Below are positions 36,578-47,365 of a stretch of DNA of 64,000 bases, piece after piece; the stretch's first letter is position 1, and every line of letters begins with the position of its first letter. Source of the stretch: Filobasidium wieringae (Eukaryota > Basidiomycota > Tremellomycetes > Filobasidiales > Filobasidiaceae); NCBI GenBank assembly GCA_001600055.1, contig BCIV01000009.1, forward strand, positions 838,311 to 902,310, written 5' to 3'. Made by a program: the position numbers and the translations under genes. Under the pieces are notes generated by a model that saw only the letters and a list, made by a program, of their open reading frames with translations, did not search any database and was not told where the DNA came from.

Positions 36578-37335
36578 CTTGGGAGTTTCCTCGCCTATCT
36601 AGGTCGGTCAGTATGAGCCAATTCCTGATCAATATAGATCATGAGAAATGGATCATATATGACTCACGATGAACGATTCATGCTGATTCAGCCGCAGACT
36701 CACGAGAAGGATTTCCTTCTATCGCGAGAAGCGCTTGATAGCAACACACGATCGCGCTGCTAAGCGGCATGAGGGCGGATGACGAAAAGACAAGCTTCCT
36801 GTGCCTCGTCGAGATCTGTTTCGCCCCAGATGACGTCCAGTCAGCATGAGGATAGCCACCTACCTAAAGATGCTGGCAAGAGACGGAAGTCTCTCAAGTA
36901 CAAAGGAGCGAGTCGAGATCCGCTACTTCGACCTTGCTATTGATTCTTCATCTTGAAGGAGATGCGGATTCGCCTAATATGGACTAGACAAAACTTGCAT
37001 CCATCGGAAACAGACATGCCTTAGAGGTCAGGAGCGGAATTACGTGCTTCTCGAGCGGAAGACCCGTAAGAACGTTGCATGATAAACGACTTTACCAACA
37101 TCAAAGGTCGAAAGATCGTAAGACTAGACCAGTCCATCATTTCGAGAACCACGAGACAAACAGGGCATCGAACTGACTCGTGCAGGTAGTGGCTGATTTT
37201 TCATGACGAAGAGAGGATGGCTTGGTACAGCGAGCAGTAGACAATGCGCGACGCTTGAGCAGGACCTGTGGCGTGAGTCGCTTTCGCGTTTCATGTCACC
37301 ACATTCGGTCATCATGTCGTTTATACGCCTCTCAG
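36578..37335. other. Intergenic region
   Basis: About 760 bp between divergent small genes. No coding support seen; open frames here are short and lack ATG starts or splice logic. Confidence 0.4.
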
Positions 37336-37695
37336 ATGCTGGAGCTAAAGGCCTACTCTGTTCCTTTAGCACCAGAATGCCGAGAAGATTTGAATCTCAA
37401 ATTCATATCCACAGACTGCTCTCCAAGCACAGGTAGAGTGATCCGAGGAAAGGATACAGAAGTTGACGAGAACAAAGCGCGAAAACAGGTGTTGTTTGTC
37501 TCATGTAGCGCGGAAGCGGATTGGCCCATCAATCCAAAGGGATCTAACTTATCAGACGCGTCAGACGATTATGATTCGAGTCACCTACAATTGCCAACGA
37601 TTGCTACTCGTCTACCGAAGATGTCTGGGAGCCATTGGGTTTGCAGTTTACCTTTCAGCCCCCCTATAAACTCTCTCCAGTACGTTTCGCGCTGA
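37336..37695 (+). CDS. Possible small protein, unrecognised
   Basis: ATG-started frame of 119 residues, MLELKAYSVPLAPECRED..., ending SLQYVSR. The composition is protein-like (LNLKFISTDCSPSTGRVI, RKQVLFVSCSAEADW), but I know no homologue. It ends 43 bases before the start of the F-box-like gene at 37739, so it may instead be that gene's 5' leader or an upstream exon. No intron is evident. Confidence 0.35.
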   Translation: MLELKAYSVPLAPECREDLNLKFISTDCSPSTGRVIRGKDTEVDENKARKQVLFVSCSAEADWPINPKGSNLSDASDDYDSSHLQLPTIATRLPKMSGSHWVCSLPFSPPINSLQYVSR

Positions 37696-37738
37696 AAGGA
37701 TATCAAAACTCTGACCGTTCCTCATATGTAGGGTAGCT

Positions 37739-39009
37739 ATGGATCAGCTTTCAAATCTACCTCCTGAGATCCTCGATATTATCACCGATCACCTGGGAAT
37801 AGTTGACCGAAAGTCCGGCACACAGTGTTACCGAAGGCTAGGGAAATGGTGGAACCCAAGGTGGTTGGTTCCGCTTTCCACATGCAATCGGGCATTAAAC
37901 AAAGTAGTCTGGCCCAAAATTGTGAAGCATGTGAAGATTGGCGTCGAAGACTTATCTAGGGTATCGGCACTCGGTACTACAAGTCGTGGATACATTCGGT
38001 ACGCCTTGTGCGCTTGTGTGCCCGCAGGCATCCGGCTGATCAATCGTGGGTCAACAGCGAAATCGAAATGACCCGCGATGTCAGGATACAAGGAACTTGT
38101 GAGGTATACACACCCAGACCTCAATTCCTGCAGGAGGTTGAGGAGTTCATTGCGACTTGTACCGAGCTCGAGTTTCTTGGAATGCAGAACCTTGGGGCTT
38201 CAGACCACTTCGGTCGATCTCATAGTCATCCAACGGTATCTCGAGCCAGATGCTATGCGGATTTTACAATTCGAATCCACCTCGATTTACCTTCTCTTAA
38301 AAGGCTGGAGCTTTTCGTTCCCAGTCCCCTCAATTTATATAGTGGCTTCAATCGACGCATCTGCTTCGACGGCGATAAGAAGCCAGCTGTCAGACATCTG
38401 GAGCTATGTATGGGCCCATCTTCGTCAAAAGAACACGCCTTTCCCACCGCCCTAGCGCTTTATTTAGAGTACTGCCGAGACCTACCGACACTAAGCTCCA
38501 TTCGAATTAAACTTGAGTATCGAAGTGACCTGTCATGGATGGTAAGTTTCTCAGCCGCCTTTCATGATGCCCACTGATCATCTTCACGTCCGTAGCCTAA
38601 ATTCATCGGTGCCGTCGAGCCTCAAACACAGGAGGTACATCTCGACACTTTGACATCGCCCTGGATAACCTACAATCTTGAATCGGATGGCCGCCTGAAG
38701 GACGATGATGAACGTGTTGTTATCAGGGATGCCGTGGAGGAGCTTCATGCCATAATCACGGAGATCAAACGAAAATCTACCGGTGGAGCGGCTTTGCGAT
38801 CGGTCAAGGTATCGCATTTCTTACCCACTTACTGGAACTCTACAACAAACACCTACATGCGGCTCTTGAAACAGTGCATCATCGATGAGACCGTGGACTT
38901 TACATTTTACTGTGAAACGACCTGGTCCGAGGCGCGTCTCCGCGATTTTGTCCAACGCTTTGAGGACAAATCCCCCTCTACGATGAGGGAGGATACACGC
39001 CTACCCTAG
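37739..39009 (+). CDS. F-box-like protein
   Basis: Three exons, 37739-37998, 38058-38541 and 38596-39009, give 385 residues. The start MDQLSNLPPEILDIITDHL is a typical F-box opening, followed by LVPLSTCNRALNKVVWPKI, the second half of the motif. F-box proteins recruit substrates to SCF ubiquitin ligases through Skp1. The rest has scattered leucine-rich segments (LEFLGMQNLG, HLDLPSLKRLELFVPSPL, VRHLELCMG, LPTLSSIRIKLEY) such as basidiomycete F-box/LRR proteins show. Intron 1 (37999-38057, 59 nt) is set by frame: a shorter 29-nt alternative acceptor also keeps frame but is too small. Substrate unknown. It is one of three F-box-like genes here, but I see only general similarity to the pair at 60.5-63.6 kb. 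Confidence 0.75.
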
Positions 39010-39692
39010 GATATAACAAGCAGGCTTAGGATCATATGTACACCAACGTTATGTATAGCTTCCGGGCGACAACCAATTATGTATTACAGATTACCAGAAT
39101 ATCTATGTTTGCAAAGTTTCGAGGATGACACGTACGGTAAACGTGTTTTGCTCCGATTTCCGAGCTCTATCATGAGAGTAGCTGACGGAGAACTGACGCA
39201 TGTATATTTGATGTTGACGAAGCGAAGATCCTCGCGCGAGCATCAATGAGGGTCACGGTATGGTGAGGTGAGTGCGTGACAAATCTAATCCGACGCTTAT
39301 GAGCGTATCGGATATGTTTACATTGTCTTGGTTCGTTACATCTCAGCTAGATAGAAATGGCCTGAGTGATCTCCGACCTAGCCGGCGGTGGAACACAGAC
39401 AAAGTCGTCATCACGACCATTGGCTTTGTAAAGTTAGCTAGACACCCATCACTTCCTCAGAGGGATCAAAATATCCATCTGAGGTACACTTACTAGGTCC
39501 TCCCGTCCAGTCACCGATATATCTAATTCAATGACCTCGCAACGGCCACATCAATCTGGTCGCAACATAGACTCCATAAGATGAATCTGATATAAACCCA
39601 CGACGAAACAAGATGAAGATAAATCGAATAAAGTGACCTTGGCTCTCCTATCCTCCTGATCGAGGGGGCGACTGGGGTGGGGGACGGATCGA
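39010..39692. other. Convergent intergenic region
   Basis: About 680 bp between the F-box-like gene stop and the Atf1-like gene stop. No gene or RNA seen. Confidence 0.45.
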
Positions 39693-42690
39693 CTAGACAG
39701 CCTGCGCCTGACCCCCTGCGAAATGACCGCCAGGAGCGGCACTTCCGTGTCTGTACCCCTGACCTGGATGCATCCCGACCCCATTGAGTCCACCGGGCGC
39801 GCCAGGAGGTCCAGGAGGAGGGGGCGGCATCATGCCCATTCCACCTTGAGGAGGCGGCATCCCCTGTCCTCCCGGTGGAGGCAGAGCGATCCCGAGTTGA
39901 GCCATGGAAGCTGGCATTCCTGGACAATCCCTGTGGGACGACATGACGGCGGAGATCCGACCGACTTCGTCCGTGAGGTTCTGGATGATCGCGCGGAGAC
40001 GATCGTTTTCCCCCGAAAGACCGTCCACCTTCGATTGTAACGAGGTCAACCAAGCTTTCTTACGTTGACGACATTTCAATGCGGCTGTGAGCGGGCGCGA
40101 TGAGGCAAGCGGGGCGAGCGAGATCAGTCAGCCCTTATCGTACACGGAAACACACGAGAGCCGGAGTCGAGGACCTACCCTGTCTATTCCTCTCCAAGAA
40201 ATTCTTCCTCTTCTCCTCCTCCGTCTCCGGTTTCCCACTCCTCGTCCCGTCCTCATCGTCCGCCCCGTTCCCATACCCCATCTCTGCCATCTCATCGTCA
40301 TCCATATCCCCGTTCAGACTGTTCATATAATCCGGACTGGGCGGTTCGACATTCGCCGTCGTCGAATTACCAGCCGATTTCCGACCCTTCTTCGCGGCCG
40401 GTTTCTTCCCCGTCCCCGCCCCCGAGCCGGATCCAGGACCGAGCCCATCCTCCGTGATCTTACGTTTACTACCCCTCGCTCCCTTCTTCCCCCCCTGCTT
40501 ACCCGTCGCGGGCCCCGACCCTTCCCCCGAAACGCCCTGCTCCTGTTCCTCCAGCTTGCTCAGTTCCTGATGGGCCTGACTGAGGAGGAACAACCCGTTC
40601 ACGGCGGCAGACCCTGGGTTGGAGGACGAGGTGCCCTGTTGTGATCCGCTGAGGGGAGGGACGGTATGGCCATTAGGATCCGTCCTCACGAAATCCATCT
40701 GACCCGGTCTGATCCCGGGGTGAGAATGTAAATGGGAAGGGGGGAGGGTCTGTTGTTGTTGCCCCGTTGGCCCGCCCGCTCCGCCCGGTTGAGGATGATG
40801 CATCGAATGAGGTCCGATCCCATGCGGACCACCGGGATGGAACTGCATGGGGTTCCCAGTAGAAGGAGGATGAGATTGAGCTTGAGAATGCCCGCCCTGC
40901 CCGGCCGAAGGTTGATGAGGGAAATAACTATCTTGATGATGCATCATCCTCGTCTGCGGCTGTCCATGTCCGTGTCCGTGTTGAGCGTGTTGTTGTCCGT
41001 GCTGTTGTCCAAGCTGCTGCTGCTGCTGCTGCTGCTGATGAAGACTCGCCTGAGGAATCCCATTGCCCATCCCCGCCATCCCCCCTCCCTGCCCCTGCCC
41101 ATGTCCATGTCCATGTCCATGTCCATTCACCCCGAACCCCCTCCTCCCCTCCTCCCTCACCCGTTCCTGTTCCTCACAATCCATCTGATTGATCACCCCC
41201 GTCAACGCGTTCAGAGTGTTAGGTGTGATATCCACCATCGAGCTCGGATTGGGTGGGTGGTCACGGGAAGGTCGGCCGGGGTGCGGGTGCGGGTGGGGGT
41301 GAGGGTGAGGGTTCGGGTCTTCCCCCGCTCCATGCCCATGCCCATGCCCGTGCGGTCCGACACCCGTCATACCCCCACCCCCAGCCCCAGCCATCCCAGG
41401 TTCCCCACCCACCCCACCTCCAGCCGTCCCTGGCCCACTACCGCCCGCTCCAGGGGTGTTATTGGTGACCATACTCAAGAACGCCGCCGTATTGGGACTG
41501 GGGAGGGGGAAAGCGGGTAGTCCACCCATGGAAGGGAGACCCATGAACCCGTTAGGCGTGAACCCGGTCCCCGCCCCGGGGGTGAACCCTGTGCGGAATG
41601 CGGATGGGTCGAAAGGAGGGTTTCCCCCTGGGATATGGGGGGTCAGACCGGTGGGGGAGGGAGGGGAGGAGGAGGAAGAGGGGAGCTGATCGATGGTGTT
41701 CGGTCGGGAGAGACTGCTCGGGCCATGAGTCAGTTGACCAGAGGCGTTCGGGTGGTGCAGGAGATGGGAGTGGGAATGGGAATGTGAATGATGAGCCTGA
41801 TGACCCGCTTGAGTCGGACCGGTCAACATGGCCGGACTCAACGGGCCTGCTCGGAGGCTGGAAGAAAGGCCTGACCAGGAGAAATGAGGACCGGGTTCGA
41901 GCGGTGCCGGGGAGGTCAGAGCTGATACGGGAGGAAGCGCCGTCGTCGTCGTCGTCGTCGTCGCAGTCATCTGTCCCGGACCGGTCGAGGTGGACGTTGG
42001 TTGCCCCATCCCAACCATCCCACGGGAATCCAACCCCAACCCCTTCTGGGCGATATCCGCCTTGAGCGCGCCTCGGGGCAAAATCAACGCGGGGCTCGTA
42101 CTCCTCCTCCTCCCCTCCCTCCTCGCGTCATCCTCGCTACTCCCCCCGCCACCCTCACCCGCACCTGGACCGCCGTTCCCATTCCCATTCCCACCCTCCG
42201 TGCCCCGGGTCTGGACGCTGGTGCTCGATCGGCTGAAGGATTGTTCGAACGGGTTGGGCTCGAGCTCGAACTTGGACTTTGAGATTGAATTGATTGGGGG
42301 TCTTATGGGTGGACGGGAGAGGACGGCGGGGAGTGGGATGGTGGGGCTTGCGGGGGGTTGAGCGGTGGTCGTCGTGGTCGTTGTGGTCGTGGCCGTCGTT
42401 GAAGGAAGAGTATGAATGATCGTAGGTCGATGAGGGGAACCAGACCTCGACCTCGACCTCGACCTCGATAACGATCTTGAATCGGGATGATCCCCCATCC
42501 CCTCCTCCAGCTTGACACTCCCCACCGCGCTCCCCCTACTCCCAGGCTTGACGGTGGACCGGACCGATCCCTTGTCAATCTCCATCTTCCCCGGAGAACC
42601 GCCCGATTCGGATCCGACCGGGGTGAGCGATCTGGAGCGGGAATGGAGGGATGTCAGGGTGGGTTTGGATGGTGAGGACGGTGGGGACAT
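39693..42690 (-). CDS. Atf1/CREB-type bZIP stress transcription factor
   Basis: bZIP factor related to fission-yeast Atf1, the nuclear target of the Hog1/Sty1 stress kinase. Exons 42690-40179 and 40084-39693 give 967 residues; the single coding intron (40085-40178) falls inside the bZIP, as ERNRQ|AALKCRQRKKAWLTSLQ, so both exons are needed for DNA binding. The zipper follows: LQSKVDGLSGENDRLRAII. N-terminal to it are segments resembling the Aft1 osmotic-stress, recombination-activation and repression regions of Atf1: ELEPNPFEQSFS about 170 and FSWSGLSSSLRAGPLSPAML about 300. Many SP/TP sites suit MAP-kinase control. The middle is extreme low complexity: HSHSHSH, poly-Thr, GHGHGHG, PHPHPHPHP, and a run of seven Gln. 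The start at 42690 (MSPPSSPSKPTL) is the first ATG; an acceptor-like CTCTACAG just upstream suggests a 5'-UTR intron. Confidence 0.9.
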
Positions 42691-43712
42691 GTTGTTGCTG
42701 CCGATGCGAGTCGAGTAAGCTTTCAAACTGTAGAGTAACGGGACCAAGGGAAAGGTTGGACTGACGATATTATCAATTACTTGATCTGTTTTACGAAGGA
42801 AGATGACTGGGTTGAAGAGTTATTTGCGTGCGCCGAGTCAGGTCGACGTCCCCCAACAACGTTCAGACTCTACCGGGGATGCCGGATGAGATGGTGATGG
42901 TGCTGGTAATGGTACTGGTGACGGTGATGGTGGTCTGTGATTGGACGTGAAGATGACCCAGGTCTGAAGGGCGACGTCGGAAGTGAGAGGTGACATGTCA
43001 ATGAGATACGTGTTTGTGTTTGTGTGTGTGTGCATGTGCGAGAGACGATCAAAGTGGGAAAAGAGGTCAACGATCGGAGCGAGTGATGGCAGATAGAACA
43101 GCCACAGCGGTCACCGTGGTCACAGTGAAACCCGAGCCCACTCACCCCGTTTCACCTGTTCCACCTTGTTTCACCTGACAGCGCTGACAGTCTCCGTGAT
43201 AATCTCCACCTGGTCGCTGGTCGATGAATGGGCGATGACGATGATTCGAACAAAGCGGAGCGAGCGATGACGTCGAGAAATGGTAAATGAACTCGCTCGA
43301 CGGTATTTCACTCTCCGCTGCCCTGCAGTGACGTCGTCGTCCCGCGCTCGTGGGCGTGTGTGCGCACCGCGGTACCATCCACGCGCTTTTTATGGGAGAC
43401 CCACGTGCGCTAGAGAGCGTTCCTTTCATACGCTCCTTATTGCATAGAGATCGCTTTCCCACGCGTTCACAATCATATTCGTGTTTCATGTTTCATAGGC
43501 GCTCAACGGAACCAACCCCCCGAAACCTTGCGGATCTTGTCGAACGGACGTTTCACCTCCCGGACCTCTCGTACTTCACGCTTCATCCACCTCTTCTCAT
43601 CCACCACCCGCCCTTCCACCTCCGACCGTCCACCCCCGCTCACCCCGCTTTCCCGTCCCATAGACCCGCTCTGAACTTCTAGCGAAAAACATAACCGGTC
43701 CTACACCCCGTC
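42691..43712. other. Intergenic region upstream of the Atf1-like gene
   Basis: About 1 kb between the Atf1-like start and the stop of the next minus-strand gene, therefore the Atf1-like promoter and leader. It contains two TGACGTCG motifs (43266-43273 and 43329-43336), one mismatch from the ATF/CREB palindrome, about 580-650 bp upstream of the ATG. There are GT-rich and TTTCAC-rich patches. No gene seen. Confidence 0.5.
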
Positions 43713-46500
43713 TCATCCATCAGCCCCCGTCCCCCGGGATAATACCGTACGGCTCACCCAGGATCGTTTCGTCCTCTCCTTGAGCGCTTCTCCGTTGCCC
43801 TCTCCCATCTGCCCTAGACCATCACGCACCTCCGCGCACTGCAGGATGAGCAAAACCACCTCCACAGGGACGGCCCAATCCCTAAACCGCTCTCCCCCTT
43901 TACCCGGGACCATCTCCGGTTTTAAGAACCGAGTCAAGTTCGGGGGCGTGTGGATGGTTTGGGAGAAAAGACGGAGGAGGTGGGAGTCTAGTTGAGTTAG
44001 GCGGGTTTGGATGTCCAGGTCCGGACAGGGAGGGGAAGGGGAAGGGAGAGCGGGTTGGGGGTTGGATGGGAGGGGAGGAGGGAGGAATAGTTCTTCCTTC
44101 CCGATCCCCATGAGGGTTCTGCCTTTATACCCATCCCGCGTCCCATCCCCCGCATCCTCCCCTTGCCCTTTTCCTATCCCACCCGCCCCCGGTCCAACCC
44201 ACCCCCACCCCCCCGTCTTCAACCCGACCTCGTAATTCCCCAAGAACCCCCAACCCCACCTCCCCACCCACTCCACGGCCCGGACGATATACTCCACATG
44301 CCCCGGTGGGTCGGACCAGTGGAACGATACCCGGGTGCTTGAGGGGCGGTAGGCCCGCTGGGCGAGGGTGAGGGCGAGTAGGCGGGTTTGCGTTTGCGTT
44401 TGGGTATAGGATTGGGATTGGGATTGGGATTGGGATTGGGATTGGGATTGGGATTGGGATTGGGATTGGGATTGGGAGGGGAGGAGATGGGCGTGGTACG
44501 GATGAGCACAGAAACATCCGCTCCTCGCCTTCCATCCCGATTCGATTCAATTCACAATTCACAATTCACGATTCAAGGAACCCAAATCAGAACCCCGCCA
44601 ACTTGCCAACCCGCCAAGCCGAGACTCACCTGGATCCCGAACAGGTCGTTTAGCAAGACGTTCACGTAACTCGCCGCGAGACCTTTGATTTTGAATGAGA
44701 TTATTGGGAATCGGATGTATTCCTCCTGGTCCTCATCGTCATCCTCATCCTCATGTTCATGTTCATGGTCATGGTCATCTGTCGTCATCCTCGCTGTCGT
44801 CGATGTTGTTGTGGTCGATGTTGATGTGGTGGTTGCTGCTGAATCACGAGGCGCCCTCCAGGTAGGTCCCAACAACACGATCTCCGGGCATTTAGACCAG
44901 CGGGCGATGACTTTGCGTAAGATGGATTGACTACGTCTGGTTTTCGATTGGGGGGAGGCAGTTGATTTCTGTTCCCACGTTCGGGAGGGAGGGGTTGAGG
45001 GGGGGAAGGTTAGCATGGCGTGTGACGATAAGGAAGAGGACGAGGGACGAGGGGACGGACGAGATCGAACACCAACCCCGCCCTTATACTGCCTATTATA
45101 TCGGGCGTGCCTTCTTCCTCCCTCCTCTCGATATCCTGCCAAAGCGAGTACGTTCAGGAAGCAAGATCCGCTTACGCCCATCAGTCCCGAACGGCCGGAC
45201 GTATACGGGGTAAAGCACTTACGTCGATCCAAATGGAACCCGTCCGGGAGACGTACTCCACGACCCCCCCTCCCGGCCGGGTCGGTTTGGATCCAGGCCG
45301 GGCGAGGTTTTTGTGTAACAACAAGATCCCTGGGGTCCTGTTTCAACCTGGGTCAGTCAGATGGGGTTCAAAAGAATGGGAAGGGGAACCGACACTCACC
45401 CGGGTCCTCCATGCAACTTGTGCGGGCTGAGGAAAACCGCATCGGCCCCAGCCCCCTCTATTTCCCCGCCCCGTTCGTCCCGAGGGACCATGCAGACGTT
45501 GGCGTGACTAGCATAAGCCGCGCAATCGAAGAAACACAGTCCTCCGTACTGATGAACCCGTTGAGCGACCTGGCGCATGGGGACGGTCTGGCCGGTGATG
45601 TTGCTACACGCGGAGAGGCTCGTTATCAGGCGTTTAGGACTGTGGGGGAGGGAGGAGAGGAGGGCTCGGGTTAGGTTGGGAAGGGAGAAGGTTCCACGCG
45701 AAGAGAGAGGGATTTCGATTAGGATCGCCGAGGTTTCTCGCCAGACTGGAGTTGCCCCATTGGGTCAGGTGCGGGGTTGAAAACAGGAACGTATAGGCAG
45801 GGCTTACCGAGGAGATTGGAATGATGTTCCCAGGTGAGGAAGAAGACCCAATCCCTACCCTTCATACCCTTACTTTCCTCCTCTCGTTTCTGCTTCTCCG
45901 TTATCCTCATCTAGCCCCACGGTTGGCCATGTATCAGCGCGTGGAGATATCGGAGGAAAAGAAACAAGAAGGACGAATGGGATGTGACTCACACCGAGGA
46001 TATCGACCAGTTTGTTGATCGCTCCCGTACTACCTGACCCGACGAAGAGACAGGCGTGTCGCTCGTCAGCGGAACATGCGGATTTTACCTTTTGTCGCGC
46101 TTCTTCACCTGTTCCGGTCGGTAAACGGGTCAGGCGGTGTATAACAAGACACAATGAAAGGGAGGAAAGGGGAAGACGGACGGTATAGGTTCGTTTGTTG
46201 TCCCACTATCGATTCCTCCGAATGCGTGTTCGCGTACCAAGGCAGGACCTGACTCCGTACAACATATGATCAATATCAATGAGATTCACTCCGGCTAGCT
46301 TCGCTCGTGCCCACCTTGTTCTGGATGATCCGCTCGATACATTGCAACGACCTGCCACTGGCCGTCCAGTCTGCGTAGAAGAGAGGGGTGGGACCGTAAG
46401 GACCTTGCAAGGTTGGAGGTTGGGGGAGGTTGGTGTTGATCAGTTCGGCGAGACGATCGAGTTCCTCCTTTTCCTTCGTTTCTAGAATTCCTTGTGACAT
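43713..46500 (-). CDS. Class V aminotransferase / cysteine desulfurase-like protein
   Basis: PLP enzyme of the NifS/SufS-like class V aminotransferase fold. Nine exons on the minus strand: 46500-46315, 46248-46182, 46108-45993, 45910-45808, 45745-45400, 45337-45223, 45135-45061, 44968-44630, 44528-43713; total 720 residues. Motifs: YADWTASGR near the start, NTHSEES, YREEARQKV, FVGSGSTGAINKLV, TWEHHSNLLVWRE, DCAAYASH, the PLP lysine in LSPHKLHGGPG (Lys about 267), GTPDIIGSIRAGL, and a cysteine segment RSGCFCAHPYH (Cys about 454 and 456), like the SGCSCAGPYGH segment of distant cysteine desulfurases. Directly after it lies an (SQ)n run. Two introns use the weak donor GTCCGT. The C-terminal 200 residues are longer than in bacterial relatives. 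Substrate is unknown; it is not the mitochondrial Nfs1. It is divergent from the ABCG transporter. Confidence 0.87.
44411..44476 (+). repeat. Hexanucleotide repeat, 11 perfect ATTGGG units, coding for (SQ)n
   Basis: Sixty-six bases of uninterrupted ATTGGG on the plus strand. On the minus strand they are read in frame as TCC CAA, adding about eleven Ser-Gln pairs to the aminotransferase just after RSGCFCAHPYHAHLLP. A related TTTGCG run next to it encodes Gln-Thr pairs. Length change by whole units keeps the frame. Confidence 0.95.
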
Positions 46501-47365
46501 TGCGAGATCACGGAGTTGTGCAGGTTGCTGGAGAGTTGAGGAATGAACTGGGAATCGCAAATTGTGGAGCGAGAGGTGTGGGATGTTATATACCGTCACA
46601 GCCAAGAGCGAGCGAACGGATCATCGATCGCCACTCCTCGTGATCATGCCACGTTTATGGCAAATCACCCGTCCTTTAACCGAAAAAAAGGCGTCGCTCC
46701 GAGATCCGAGATCCGTCCTGAGTTTATCGCTTTATCGTATCACTCGACGTGTGCTGCATGTTGGAATCGCGAAATGTGGAGGTGAAATGGCCCGTCGCCC
46801 ATCGGTCCCGTTCAAGGAAGATCTACCGATTAGATCCCGTCTACACGTCCACGCGAAGTGTTTCAGCTTACGGGTTGCGCGCGTTTCCATGGTAGAAAGC
46901 CACGACGATCATTCCGGATCACTGATCGTCGTTCGTAAAGGCATTCCTTTATCGTCCTTTACAGGTTTTCCAGACTCGTCGCTCTCGGCATGTCTTTCGG
47001 TGAGTATTCGTTACCCGTGCCGGGGAATAAAATCGGCCGGGAAGAAGGACCGTTTCATATGCCACGCGGTCCTCGAGCTCTATTTTCTGATCAAAAGAAC
47101 CTTTGGGACGAGGTCGAGACGTCCTTCTCTCGCCAATCGGGGAGTTCACGGGAATCGGGTTGCGCGGGTCGTCAGCCATGTCCCTGTTCGGATGACACAT
47201 CCTTCCTTTCAGGACGACTCCGCGTTTTCCACGCCACTCGCGCTCACGTTGCAGAGACGTTCACTTGGTTATAATGCGCAGAGCGTCACTCATATATATC
47301 CACGTTCACTGTCTCTACTTTGCCACTGCCACGACTTTCACCTGACCTACCTAACACTGTCGAAC
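46501..47365. other. Divergent intergenic region, aminotransferase / ABCG transporter
   Basis: 865 bp shared upstream region between the aminotransferase (minus) and the ABCG transporter (plus). Long open frames cross it, but they start at non-ATG codons and show no family pattern, so I treat them as chance. Both promoters should lie here. Confidence 0.5.

Noticed and set aside
37999..38027. 29-nt intron in the F-box-like gene at 37.7 kb
   Set aside because: Too short to splice. The acceptor at 38057 gives a 59-nt intron in the same phase with a CTGAT branch-like word.
40944..42361. Long plus-strand frames opposite the Atf1-like gene
   Set aside because: They are shadows of repetitive His/Gly/Pro/Thr codons on the minus strand, with no ATG or domain logic.
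44411..44476. Telomere-like or CRISPR-like array
   Set aside because: The perfect hexamer run has no spacers and is read in frame as Ser-Gln pairs; it is a coding microsatellite.
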